NCBI GenBank assembly: GCA_037045435.1
Contig: JBAOID010000025.1
Span: 10,072-74,071 of the forward strand
Direction of reading: 5' to 3'
Length of the DNA: 64,000 nt
Source of the DNA: CBDUEF01 sp018063485
Lineage (GTDB): Bacteria > Pseudomonadota > Alphaproteobacteria > Rhodobacterales > Rhodobacteraceae
The translations under genes were made by a program, and so were the position numbers. Of the stretch, positions 1 through 8,659 are shown in pieces (within the stretch, counting starts at the first letter, position 1; every line of letters starts with the position of its first letter). The notes under the pieces were generated by a model, which saw nothing but the letters and a program-made list of their open reading frames with translations, had not been told where the DNA came from and made no database searches.

Positions 1-1161
1 ATTGTTGAACAACACCAAAGCGCTGTTGACCGACAGCCGGTTGTTGGTGTCGGCGCTGGCCCCGCCAAGCCCCAGATATTTGGCGCTCAGGTTGGCCTCC
101 GGCATCGCCACACTTGCGACCGAGTTGGCAAAACTGACGCTTGGGCTGTTGATCACCATCGCCCCCGCCGCACCGGCAATGGATGAGCCAAGATTCAAGA
201 CGGTGGTCGATCCCGACAGCCCATCGGTTCCGATATTCACGGTCTTGGAATTGCCCGAGGCCGTTGCCCCGGCCCCGATTCCATAGCTGGCGCTGGCTGT
301 CGAGGTGCCCAGTTGCGCCGAGGCCGCGCTGACGCTGAAGGTGCCGCTGAAGGATTTCACCCCGGTAAAGGTTTGCGTGCCCGAAATCGCCGCAAGCTCC
401 GAAGATACATTCGGCAAGGTATAGGTGCGTGGGCTGCCACTGGTCAGGTTCGCGGTTGAAAATAGCGCCTTTTTCGCCGGATCCGTGGCATCACGCAACG
501 CAAACCCGGCGGTGGAAACCCCTTGCGGCAGGCTGACAATGCCACTTGCCGCCGCCGCCGTGATCGCATCGGACCACAGCGCGCCATCAGCACTGACCTT
601 GACCGAGAAATCATCCGTTCCCGCAACCCCCATTTCGGCACGGCCCGAAAAGCCGCTCTGAAACAACAGGCTGGCGGTATCGGTCTGCGCGGCCTTGTTC
701 ACCTTGAGCTGATGTCCGGCCCCTGCGTTGGTCAACAGGGTTGCGGCAGATGCCACCGTCAGCCGATTGGTCGCATCCGCTGTGGTTGAAATCCCCAATT
801 GCGCCACGCTAAGCGGGCTGTCGGCCGAAGTTGCCCATTGCGTGCCATCAAATATCGCGATGGCCTCTTCGGCGGCGATCCAGGCCCGCCAGCCTGGCAA
901 GGGCGCAAAAAAGCTCCAGCCGCCCTGTGCAAAGAGTGCGATCTCCCCGTCATGGCCAGCCCAGGCCCCACTCGCCCCCACAGCGGCAATATGGCGTTCA
1001 CCCTCGGCAGGCGATAGCGGTGGCGTTGCCAGGCTGCGATCTTGCACCGCCAATTGCACCATGACATCGAGAAGCCGCAGCGCTTCGTTGTGGGTCACAT
1101 GTTTTTGGGCCTGGGCCGGCAGGATCAGCGGCAGTGACAGGATCGTCGAGTCGTCGGGCAT
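1..1161 (-). CDS. DUF2793 domain protein (3' end outside window)
   Basis: Reading from an ATG at 1161, this frame stays open for 387 codons to the window edge, so the C-terminus is missing. A good ribosome site (GGAGG in cggaggttccag) precedes the start. The first ~100 residues carry the DUF2793 pattern: a start like LPLILPAQAQKHVTHNEALR, then a Pro-rich PPLSPAEGERH stretch and repeated Gly-Trp pairs (WAGHDG, GGWSFFAPLPGW). The rest is rich in Ala, Ser, Thr and Gly with weak repeats, as in fibrous tail or adhesin proteins. DUF2793 proteins occur in Rhodobacterales near phage or gene-transfer-agent tail genes, so a virion tail or surface role is possible, but no other phage gene is visible here. 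The long plus-strand ORFs opposite it are shadows. Confidence 0.75.
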   Translation of the reverse strand, partial: MPDDSTILSLPLILPAQAQKHVTHNEALRLLDVMVQLAVQDRSLATPPLSPAEGERHIAAVGASGAWAGHDGEIALFAQGGWSFFAPLPGWRAWIAAEEAIAIFDGTQWATSADSPLSVAQLGISTTADATNRLTVASAATLLTNAGAGHQLKVNKAAQTDTASLLFQSGFSGRAEMGVAGTDDFSVKVSADGALWSDAITAAAASGIVSLPQGVSTAGFALRDATDPAKKALFSTANLTSGSPRTYTLPNVSSELAAISGTQTFTGVKSFSGTFSVSAASAQLGTSTASASYGIGAGATASGNSKTVNIGTDGLSGSTTVLNLGSSIAGAAGAMVINSPSVSFANSVASVAMPEANLSAKYLGLGGASADTNNRLSVNSALVLFNN

Positions 1162-1222
1162 CTGGAACCTCCGAAATAGGCATGGAGGCAGACCCTAGGC
1201 ACATGGCCTTAACACCGCGTCG

Positions 1223-2153
1223 TTAAAGCGCGCGCACCGCCGCCTTGGATCGCAACGGCGTGCGACGTCGTTCCAGCCATGTCACCGCGCTGATTGCCGC
1301 GATGATCATGCCGCCACCCAGCAACACATAGCCATCCACCGGCTCGGCAAAGACCAGGGCCCCCAGAGCAGTGGCCCAGACCAGTTGCAGGAAGGTGACC
1401 GGCTGCGTCACCGCCATCGGTGCCACTTTGAAGGCGCGCGTCATCAGATAGTGCCCCATCGTCGCCAAGCCCGCCACCACCGCGAGCCACCCGGCCTGAG
1501 ACAGCGAGAATGGCTTCCAATCCATTGCCGCCAAAGGCGCCAGTCCGATCGTCACCGAAAGCGTCATCATCGCCACCACCAAAGTCGCTGGTGCCCGCTC
1601 GGACAGTTTCTTGGCAAATATATAGCTTACAGCAAAGCCCATTGCCGCTGCGATCTGGCTCAGATGCCCAAGTTGCAACGCTTGCACCCCCGGACGCAGC
1701 ACAACCAGTGCCCCGCAGAGGGCCACTGCCACCGCCGCAATCCGCGCCCGGCTCAGCCCCTCGCCCAGCAACACCGCCCCGGCCACCATCAGGATCACCG
1801 GGCTGAGATAGCCAATCGCCGTCACCTGCGCGACCGGGATCCGCGCCATCGCATAAAACCACAGCACCACCGCCGCCGTATGCACCACGCCCCGCCCAAG
1901 GAACAACTTCGCCGTGCCCGCAGGCAAGCCCTTGGCGCAGCATCCCCGGCAAGAATGGCAACACCATCAAAAGCCCGAAGAAATAGCGCAAGAATGCCGA
2001 TTGCGCCGCCGGCAGATCGGTGCCCAAGGCCCGCACAATCCCCTGAACACCGACAAATGACAGGCCCGAGGCCAGCATCCACAACACGCCCTCAAGCGGT
2101 TTGCCAAGGTCTTTGTGTGCGGGGGGTTCAACGCGGGGAGGAGGAATTGACAT
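1223..2153 (-). CDS. EamA/DMT-family transporter, frameshifted
   Basis: Two overlapping frames together make one protein of about 310 residues, the usual size for a ten-helix drug/metabolite (EamA) transporter. The N-terminal frame starts at 2153 and carries the first helices (LEGVLWMLASGLSFVGVQG). At about 1925 the reading jumps to the frame ending at 1223, which continues with an aromatic VLWFYAMARIPVAQVTAIGY segment typical of the end of EamA repeat 1, then the second repeat. Such proteins export small metabolites across the inner membrane; the substrate cannot be told. The break is probably a one-base error, because both halves keep good family similarity. Confidence 0.75.
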
Positions 2154-2171
2154 CCGCCATCCAAACCCCGG

Positions 2172-2777
2172 CTAGCCGCCAAAGGCAAGCCCTGCCGCAA
2201 TCGCCCACATGGTCGCCCCCACAATCACCTCAAGCACCACCCAGGCCTGCGGGCGCGCGAAGATCGGCGCCAGAAACCGCGCGCCATAGCCCAAGCTGGC
2301 AAAAAAACAAAAACTCGCCGCCGCCGCCGCCAGACCAAAGGCCAGACGGTGAGGCGCATATTGCGCCGAGATTGATCCAAGCAGCACCACCGTATCCAGA
2401 TAGACATGCGGATTGGCCCAAGTCAGCACCAGACAGGTGGTCACCACCGCGCGCAAACTGGCCCCCTGCCCGGCCACTGGCCGCAACGCCTCGCCGCCCT
2501 TGAGGGCCGCCCGAAACCGCAACCCGCCATAGACCAGCAAAAACGCCACCCCGCCCCAACGCATCGCCTCGCCAATCCACGGAACTTGTGCCGACATCAG
2601 GCCAAAGCCCGTCACCCCGGCGGTGATCAACAGCGCATCCGAGGCCGCACAGACCAGCACCACCGCCCCCACATGCTCGCGCCGCAAGCCTTGGCGCAGC
2701 ACAAAGGCATTCTGCGCCCCGATCGCGAGGATCAATGACAATGACACCAGAAAACCGTGAAACGCTGCTTCAAACAT
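2172..2777 (-). CDS. LysE/ArgO-type amino acid exporter
   Basis: The 201-residue protein begins MFEAAFHGFLVSLSLILAIG followed by AQNAFVLRQGL, the signature of the LysE/ArgO branch of basic amino acid exporters, and has five to six hydrophobic segments. A TWANPHVYLDTVVLLG motif in the middle is also characteristic. The open frame continues upstream to 2891, but that extension is not family-like, so I chose the ATG at 2777. The likely role is efflux of arginine or lysine across the inner membrane. It lies 18 bases upstream of the EamA gene on the same strand, so the two exporters may be co-transcribed. Confidence 0.85.
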   Translation of the reverse strand: MFEAAFHGFLVSLSLILAIGAQNAFVLRQGLRREHVGAVVLVCAASDALLITAGVTGFGLMSAQVPWIGEAMRWGGVAFLLVYGGLRFRAALKGGEALRPVAGQGASLRAVVTTCLVLTWANPHVYLDTVVLLGSISAQYAPHRLAFGLAAAAASFCFFASLGYGARFLAPIFARPQAWVVLEVIVGATMWAIAAGLAFGG

Positions 2778-2871
2778 CCGCCAAATCCCGCTCGCCCATT
2801 CCTGCCCCCCACAAACCAGAAAGGCCGCGGCGCAGCGCCCCGGCCTTCCCTCCTGACCTTGACTCTGATCT

Positions 2872-3615
2872 TTATTCCAACTGCGCCGCAACCTCGTCGC
2901 TCATGTCGAAATTATGGGTGACGGTCTGCACATCGTCATCCTCTTCCAGCATGTCGATCAGCCGCATCAGCTTTTGCGCCGTCTCCAGATCAACCTCGGT
3001 CAACACTTGTGCCTTCCAGATCAGCTTGGTTTCCAGCGACTCGCCCAGCGCCTTTTCCAGCGCATCAGACACATGGTTCAGCGCCTCAACCGAGCAATAA
3101 ATCCAATGGCCCTCGTCATCGGACTCCACATCATCCGCGCCCGCGTCCAAGGCCGCCATCATCACATCATCGGCCGAGCCAGCCGAGGCGGGATAAGACA
3201 CCTCACCCAAACGGTCAAAACCGTGGCTGACCGATCCGGTTTGCCCCATGTTGCCACCGCATTTGACAAAATAGCTGCGCACAGCCGAAGCGGTGCGATT
3301 CAGGTTATCGGTCATCGCCTCAACCATGATGGCAATGCCATTGGCACCATAGCCTTCATAGCGGATTTCCGTGTAATCCGCGCCGTCACCCATCTGGCTT
3401 TTCTTGATGGCGCGATCAATCACGTCCTTGGGCATCGACACCGCCTTGGCGGCCTTCACGGCCAGACGCAAACGCGGGTTCATGTCCACATCGGGCATGC
3501 CCATCTTGGCGGCAACGGTGATTTCCTTCGCCAGCTTGGAAAACATCTTCGAGCGCAGCTTGTCCTGCTTGCCCTTGCGATGCTGAATGTTCGCCCATTT
3601 CGAATGGCCTGCCAT
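2872..3615 (-). CDS. yebC: YebC/PmpR family protein
   Basis: This 247-residue protein starts MAGHSKWANIQHRKGKQD, the near-invariant YebC/TACO1 N-terminus, and keeps the family's three-domain length. Other matching stretches are the central MVEAMTDNLNRT and the acidic C-terminus (MLEEDDDVQTVTHNFDM). YebC proteins were first described as transcription regulators; YebC-family members have also been shown to help ribosomes through difficult nascent sequences. The gene stands alone between the LysE exporter and a small lipoprotein gene on the same strand. Confidence 0.95.
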   Translation of the reverse strand: MAGHSKWANIQHRKGKQDKLRSKMFSKLAKEITVAAKMGMPDVDMNPRLRLAVKAAKAVSMPKDVIDRAIKKSQMGDGADYTEIRYEGYGANGIAIMVEAMTDNLNRTASAVRSYFVKCGGNMGQTGSVSHGFDRLGEVSYPASAGSADDVMMAALDAGADDVESDDEGHWIYCSVEALNHVSDALEKALGESLETKLIWKAQVLTEVDLETAQKLMRLIDMLEEDDDVQTVTHNFDMSDEVAAQLE

Positions 3616-3689
3616 GACCCTGCTCCACTGCCTGTCTTGGGGTGTTGGCGTCCTGTTACACCAGCGCGGGGGCGTCCCGCAACCCCAAG

Positions 3690-4058
3690 CTAATTGCGGC
3701 TTCCCGGCAGCAAAGGCAGGGGTGAAACAAAGCGGCTGACCCGGCCCGAGGCTTCGGTCACCACAATCTCCGCCATCGGAGGCTGTGAGGCCCCGGCCTG
3801 CAACGCCCCCAAGATCTCTTCGGTTGCCTTGCGCAACGGATTGGGGTTGGCCTCGGGTATCACTTGATAGCTCAGCGCGCAGGGCTGCAACGTGCCCGCT
3901 CCGCCCTCAGCCACCCAATTGGCAGCACAGGTGCTGCCGTTCGTCAGCGTCACCACCAACCGATCAGCCGACAACCGCGCGGTATCGGGCCGCGCGGTCA
4001 TTGACAGCGGCGCACAAGCACTTGCAGCCAATCCAAAAGCCAAAACAATCCTGCGCAT
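3690..4058 (-). CDS. putative small lipoprotein
   Basis: The frame encodes about 122 residues starting MRRIVLAFGLAASACAPLS. This is a short charged start, a hydrophobic stretch and a Leu/Ala-Ala-Ser-Ala-Cys lipobox, so the product should be lipidated at Cys15 and face the periplasm. An upstream in-frame ATG at 4076 would only add MKNGGE. The mature part has two further cysteines (STCAAN and PCALSY) that could pair. It recalls small Rhodobacterales lipoproteins of unknown function. It lies immediately downstream of the SLC13 transporter gene. Confidence 0.65.
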   Translation of the reverse strand: MRRIVLAFGLAASACAPLSMTARPDTARLSADRLVVTLTNGSTCAANWVAEGGAGTLQPCALSYQVIPEANPNPLRKATEEILGALQAGASQPPMAEIVVTEASGRVSRFVSPLPLLPGSRN

Positions 4059-4072
4059 CTCGCCCCCATTTT

Positions 4073-5851
4073 TCAAAAATCATACAACAGCGGCATGGCT
4101 ATCGTCACCACAACCGCCGAAATGATATTCATCGGCACCCCAAAACGCAGAAAATCGCTGAACCGATAGCCACCGGGGCCGTAAACCAATGTGTTGGTCT
4201 GATAGCCGATCGGAGTGGCAAAAGACGCCGAGGCCCCGATCATCACCACCACCACCAAAGGCCGTGGGTCAACCCCCAAGGTCTGCGCCAACGCAATCAC
4301 CACCGGCGTTACGATCACCGCCACCGCATTGTTCGACACGATCTCGGTCAAGAACGAGGTCATGGCATAAACCGCAAACACCAGAACATAGGGCGAAAGT
4401 CCGGCCATATGGGGCGCGATCCAACCCACCACCATCTCAACCGCCCCTGAATGCTCCAGACCGGCACCAACCCCCAACATGCCAAACAACATTGCCATCA
4501 ACTGCCCGTCGACCGATTCCATCGCCTCATCGGCATCAATGCAACGGGTCAGCAACACAATCCCCACGCCGACAAAGGCAAGATACTGAATCTGCGCCAC
4601 ATTCATCGCCGCAAGCACCACCACCGCCACCAGCACCGCCACCACTATCGGCGCATGACGGCGCCGATAGGCGCGCTGGCTTGGCCGCGTCACCTCCACC
4701 ATCTCCATATCGGTCGCCAGCCGCTGAATATCGGCCATCGCGCCTTCCAGCAGCAACGTATCGCCCACCTGCACCACCAGATCGTCCAACTGCCGCCCGA
4801 TGTTCTGGTTGCGCCGATGCACCGCCAACGGATAAACCCCGTAGCGCCGCCGCAACCGCATCGACCCCAGCGAGCGCCCCACCATATGACAGCCCGGCGT
4901 GATCAGCACTTCCACGGTCGAGGTCTGCACCGATGACAGCTTGTCAGCCTGTCGCACATCCTTGCTGGCCTTGAGCCCCAGAATTTCTGACATCGGCGTG
5001 CGCAACACCACACGGTCGCCCGCCTCAAGCTGCACCACGTCCAGATTGCGCCGCAGCGACAAATCACCGCGCAACACGTCAATCACCCGCGCACCGCCGC
5101 GTGTCAGCATGTCCACCTCGGTCGGGTTCTGGCCGATCAGCCCGGAATCCTCGGGGATCGCCACCTCGGTAAAGAACTTCATCCCCTTGCGATCACTTAA
5201 CAAAGCCGCCATGGAATCGCGATCCGGCAACAACCGCTTTGAAAACAGCGCCAGATAGATCAACCCCGTCACTGCCACCACCAAACCAATCGGCGTCACT
5301 TCGAAAATCCCGAAATGCTCCAGCCCCTTGGCTTGCGCGACCCCGTCCACCACCAGATTGGTCGAGGTGCCGATCATGGTGATAGTGCCACCAAGAATTG
5401 TCATATAACTAAGCGGAATCAACATCTTGGATGGCGAAACCGGGATCTTCTTTGACAGGTGCATGAAAATTGGCAGCATCACCACCACCAAGGGCGTGTT
5501 GTTGACAAAAGCCGAACCAAAGGTGATGCCAATCCCTAAAACCGCCAACGTGGTCTTGGGCCGCGCTTCGACATTGCGCGAGGCGTATTGTGTCACACTT
5601 TCCAGCGCCCCGGTGCGCACCAATCCACCCACAATCACGAACATCGCCGCAATTGTCCAAGGCGCGTTGTTCGACAACACGCCTTGCACTTTGTCCATCG
5701 GCAGAATGCCCAAAACCAGCATGGTCATCGCCCCGCCCAATGCGATCACTTCAACCGTATAGGTCTCACGCACAAACATGATGAACATGATCAACAGAAT
5801 CAGCAAAGCCACCGTTGCCTGAGCGGTCTGACTCAACTCCAACCCTATCAT
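4073..5851 (-). CDS. SLC13/DASS-family transporter with TrkA-C domains
   Basis: The 592-residue protein has N-terminal membrane helices to about residue 205, a soluble part at about 210-390 and a second helix block to the C-terminus. The helix blocks carry repeated SLC13-type signatures: FVNNTPLVVVMLP and GTSTNLVV in the first half, EIVSNNAVAVIVTPV and ATPIGYQTN in the second. The soluble part contains two TrkA-C-like regulatory modules (LEAGDRVVLRTP and VQVGDTLLLEGAM are the usual end motifs). This layout is the sodium/sulfate or dicarboxylate symporter group with RCK_C inserts. The substrate is not decidable; sulfate, dicarboxylates or other anions are possible. Confidence 0.88.
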   Translation of the reverse strand: MIGLELSQTAQATVALLILLIMFIMFVRETYTVEVIALGGAMTMLVLGILPMDKVQGVLSNNAPWTIAAMFVIVGGLVRTGALESVTQYASRNVEARPKTTLAVLGIGITFGSAFVNNTPLVVVMLPIFMHLSKKIPVSPSKMLIPLSYMTILGGTITMIGTSTNLVVDGVAQAKGLEHFGIFEVTPIGLVVAVTGLIYLALFSKRLLPDRDSMAALLSDRKGMKFFTEVAIPEDSGLIGQNPTEVDMLTRGGARVIDVLRGDLSLRRNLDVVQLEAGDRVVLRTPMSEILGLKASKDVRQADKLSSVQTSTVEVLITPGCHMVGRSLGSMRLRRRYGVYPLAVHRRNQNIGRQLDDLVVQVGDTLLLEGAMADIQRLATDMEMVEVTRPSQRAYRRRHAPIVVAVLVAVVVLAAMNVAQIQYLAFVGVGIVLLTRCIDADEAMESVDGQLMAMLFGMLGVGAGLEHSGAVEMVVGWIAPHMAGLSPYVLVFAVYAMTSFLTEIVSNNAVAVIVTPVVIALAQTLGVDPRPLVVVVMIGASASFATPIGYQTNTLVYGPGGYRFSDFLRFGVPMNIISAVVVTIAMPLLYDF

Positions 5852-5903
5852 CAGTGTATCCTTTTTGGCTTGTTCAACAACGGGACGTGATCAGCCATGA
5901 TGA

Positions 5904-6104
5904 TCAGACCTGCGGCAAGGCTGGCGACATCAGCGGTGCGCGCTTGCCGGGCTGCAACGGCCCCACCATCACCAGCAGCAAGAACGCCGCTATGCGCGCA
6001 ACGGGAAGGATCGCCCTGGGCAGCGCAATCAGGCAAATGCCGATCCGGCCCCAGCCAAGCCCCAAGACCAGCAAAACGCCCAGATAAAGCCAGCGCTCTT
6101 TCAA
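5904..6104 (-). CDS. small hydrophobic membrane protein
   Basis: This 66-residue frame begins at an ATG whose first bases overlap the stop codon of the preceding ymdB-like gene (ATGA overlap), so translation would be coupled. It is mostly two hydrophobic segments (LYLGVLLVLGLGWG and ARIAAFLLLVMVG), consistent with a small inner-membrane protein. I recognise no family. The alternative frame over the same bases (5851-6129) lacks these properties and is treated as a shadow. Confidence 0.5.
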   Translation of the reverse strand: MKERWLYLGVLLVLGLGWGRIGICLIALPRAILPVARIAAFLLLVMVGPLQPGKRAPLMSPALPQV

Positions 6105-6913
6105 GGCCGCCCATCCTCCAAAACGCCACCGCTGCGGATCATCCGCACCTTCAAGGCTTTACCGGTCTTGTCATCCGTTTCCACATAAACCCCCGACAGG
6201 GTTGCAGGCCCGTTCGCAGGCTCGAACCGGCCCCCCGCCATGCCGGTGATGAACCGCCGCAGCGGCTCCAGCTTTTCCATGCCAATGACCGAATTGTAAT
6301 CGCCGCACATGCCGGCATCGGTCAGATAAGCCGTGCCCTTGGGCAATATCTGTGCATCCGCGGTCGGCACATGGGTATGGGTGCCAACGACCAAACTGGC
6401 CTGTCCATCGCACCAATGTCCCATCGCCATCTTTTCCGAGGTTGCCTCGGCATGAACATCAACGATCGCCGCCTGCACAGCCCCCCCAATCCGGTGGGTT
6501 TTCAACACGGTTTCAATTGCGGAAAACGGATCATCGAACGGGCGTTTCATAAACACCTGCCCCAAGACCTGTGTGACCAGAACCTTGCGCCCTTGGGTGG
6601 CGTCAAAAATCTTTGCGCCGCGACCCGGTGCCACCTTGGAGAAGTTCAGCGGACGGATGATGCGCGGTTCGGTCTCGATGAATTGCAGCATGTCTTTTTG
6701 ATCAAAGGCATGATCACCCAGCGTCAGGCAATCCGCGCCCGCCTGCAACAACGCCCGCGCATGTTCAGCGGTCAACCCCGCGCCCTGGCTGGCGTTCTCG
6801 CCATTGACCACCACGAAATCAAGGCCCCAATCGGTGCGCAAAGACGGCAACCGCTCGGCAACCGCCGAACGCCCCGCCCGCCCCATCACATCGCCCAAAA
6901 ACAGTAATCTCAT
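6101..6913 (-). CDS. TIGR00282/YmdB-type metallophosphoesterase
   Basis: From the ATG at 6911-6913 the 270-residue product begins MRLLFLGDVMGRAGR, with the first metal ligand in GD. It contains VVNGENASQGAGLT (Asn ligand), LTLGDHAFDQKD, DVHAEATSEKMAMG and VGTHTHVPTADAQILP, which together form the binuclear metal site of the YmdB/TIGR00282 family. Members hydrolyse 2',3'-cyclic nucleotides and influence RNA turnover and biofilm in Bacillus. The open frame runs on upstream for 50 codons, but these are not family-like. The downstream small membrane gene overlaps its stop codon. Confidence 0.93.
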   Translation of the reverse strand: MRLLFLGDVMGRAGRSAVAERLPSLRTDWGLDFVVVNGENASQGAGLTAEHARALLQAGADCLTLGDHAFDQKDMLQFIETEPRIIRPLNFSKVAPGRGAKIFDATQGRKVLVTQVLGQVFMKRPFDDPFSAIETVLKTHRIGGAVQAAIVDVHAEATSEKMAMGHWCDGQASLVVGTHTHVPTADAQILPKGTAYLTDAGMCGDYNSVIGMEKLEPLRRFITGMAGGRFEPANGPATLSGVYVETDDKTGKALKVRMIRSGGVLEDGRP

Positions 6914-7630
6914 GGCGCAATCCCTAGGGCGGGTCTGCGCGTCCGGCAAGCAGATTCGCAAACCGGACCACCCGGAAAGTTGCATGACCGGTGGCAAAAG
7001 CTGCCGCCACTGCCGCGGTAACCATCGGAATTGGCCTTCGGACGGGATGCCCCGAAAGGGCATCTGGCAACAGGTGATGTCCAGACGTCACGAAATCACA
7101 AGCCTTGGCCGACCGGCGCAACAAAGCAGCAGGGATTTAGAGCGCGTTGCGTTCAAAATCCTGAATTCACCTCGCAACCCGAAGCAGCGTTTGCAAGGGC
7201 AATCGCTGCCTCGGGTTGCGAGGTGAATTCAGGTATCTGATTGAACGCAACACGCTCTAAATCCCTGCTGCGATGCTGATTGCGGCCACGGTCAAACCCA
7301 CGCCAATCAGCCAGACGGATTTACGGTTCCGCAGCGGCGTCGGTCGAGAGCACATTGAGCACTTCGCTGTGCCAAAACGCAATTTGTGCCAGCAAAGCTG
7401 ACAGTCAAACAATCGGAGGGTTCGCATGGCGGAATGTGCCTATAGTTTTGGAAAGTTGTGAATTGCGGTCGAAGGATCCACACAACCAGAAACACCTTCT
7501 TACAAATACATCTTATCCCACCCACCAGTTCACTGGCAAGCAACCTTTTCAAAACAAATGTCAAATTCCCGTCTTGACAGATTTCCCCCAGAAAAGATGA
7601 TCAACAAGTCCCGTTCGAACGCCGAAATAA
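6914..7630. other. gene-poor interval with hairpin repeat
   Basis: About 717 bases separate ymdB from tdh. The only clear structure is the long inverted repeat at 7126-7271. Short ORFs on both strands (for example a 106-codon plus-strand one from 7280 and an 85-codon minus-strand one ending at 7307) have no recognisable similarity and no convincing ribosome sites. The A+T content rises in 7440-7600, consistent with non-coding DNA. Remnants of a decayed gene beside the repeat cannot be excluded. Confidence 0.6.
7126..7271. repeat. 146-bp imperfect palindrome, MITE-like
   Basis: The left arm (7126-7189) starts GCAGCAGGGATTTAGAGCG and ends GAAGCAGCG. The right arm (7204-7271) is its near reverse complement, starting CGCTGCCTCGGGTTGCGAGG and ending CTCTAAATCCCTGCTGC, with a 14-base loop between. 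A few small mismatches and a short bulge break the pairing. The whole would fold into a single hairpin of over 60 pairs. Such elements are usually non-autonomous miniature transposons (MITE) or dispersed palindromic repeats. It encodes no protein. Confidence 0.75.
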
Positions 7631-8659
7631 TCAGCGATTCCAGTCCAACACCACTTTTCCCGACAGCCCCGAGCGCATTGTTTCAAACCCCGTCTCGAAA
7701 TCATCAACCGAGAACCGATGAGTGATCACGCGCCGCACATCCAGCCCGTTTTCCAGCATGGCAATCATCTTGTACCAGGTTTCAAAGATCTCGCGCCCGT
7801 ACACCCCCTTGATGGTGATCGCCTTGAACACGATCCGGCTCCAATCCACCGGAGATTTCCCCGGCGGGATGCCCAGCATCGCGATCCGCCCGCCCATTGT
7901 CATCGCCTCGATCATCTGATCCAGCGCGCGCTGATTGCCCGACATTTCCATGCCGACATCAAAGCCCTGCTTCATCTTCAGCCGCGCCATAACCTCACGC
8001 AGATCTTCTGACACCACGTTTACCGGCACCACATCGGCAACCTCTGACGCAAGGGTCAGCCGCGCCGGATTCACATCGGTTATCACCACATGCCGGGCAC
8101 CCACATGCCGCGCCACCGCAGCCGCCATGATGCCGATCGGCCCGGCTCCAGTGATCAGCACATCCTCGCCCACCAGATCAAACGACAGCGCCGTATGCAC
8201 CGCATTGCCCAAAGGATCCAGAATTGCCCCGATCTCATCATCAATACTGTCAGGCAAAGGCACCACATTGAAGGCAGGCAGGCGCAGATATTCAGCGAAA
8301 GCCCCCGGTTCATTCACGCCGATGCCGCGCGTCGCCGGGTCCAGATGGAACTTGCCCGCCCGGCTTTGACGGCTCAGCTTGCCAATCAGATGCCCCTCGC
8401 CCGAACAGCGCTGGCCAATCTCCAGCCCTTCCACCAGCGCCCCCTTGGCCACGATCTCGCCGGCAAACTCATGCCCGGTTACCAGACCTACCGGCACTGT
8501 TTTCGCCGCCCATTCATCCCAATTCCAGATGTGGATATCGGTTCCGCAAATGCCGGTTTTGTTCACCTTGATCAGCACATCTTCAGGCCCGATCTCGGGC
8601 ACAGGCCGTGCCTCCATCCACAGACCCACTTCGGGTTTCGTCTTCACCAATGCCTTCAT
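7631..8659 (-). CDS. tdh: L-threonine 3-dehydrogenase
   Basis: The 342-residue product is colinear with TDH: an N-terminal zinc-binding GICGTDIHIWNWDEW, GHEFAGEI, and the Rossmann fingerprint GAGPIGIMAAA at about residue 170. The ending GREIFETWYKM and SGLSGKVVLDW is also typical. It oxidises threonine to 2-amino-3-oxobutyrate with NAD, the first step of the threonine-glycine route. The start overlaps the stop of kbl (ATGA), as expected for the kbl-tdh operon. The loop that holds the structural zinc in E. coli TDH (four cysteines) reads HLIGKLSRQSRAGKFHLD here, so those cysteines are absent. Confidence 0.95.
   Translation of the reverse strand: MKALVKTKPEVGLWMEARPVPEIGPEDVLIKVNKTGICGTDIHIWNWDEWAAKTVPVGLVTGHEFAGEIVAKGALVEGLEIGQRCSGEGHLIGKLSRQSRAGKFHLDPATRGIGVNEPGAFAEYLRLPAFNVVPLPDSIDDEIGAILDPLGNAVHTALSFDLVGEDVLITGAGPIGIMAAAVARHVGARHVVITDVNPARLTLASEVADVVPVNVVSEDLREVMARLKMKQGFDVGMEMSGNQRALDQMIEAMTMGGRIAMLGIPPGKSPVDWSRIVFKAITIKGVYGREIFETWYKMIAMLENGLDVRRVITHRFSVDDFETGFETMRSGLSGKVVLDWNR

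Noticed and set aside
7280..7600. 106-codon ORF downstream of the hairpin
   Set aside because: No ribosome site, no similarity, AT-rich tail; another ORF of similar size lies opposite.
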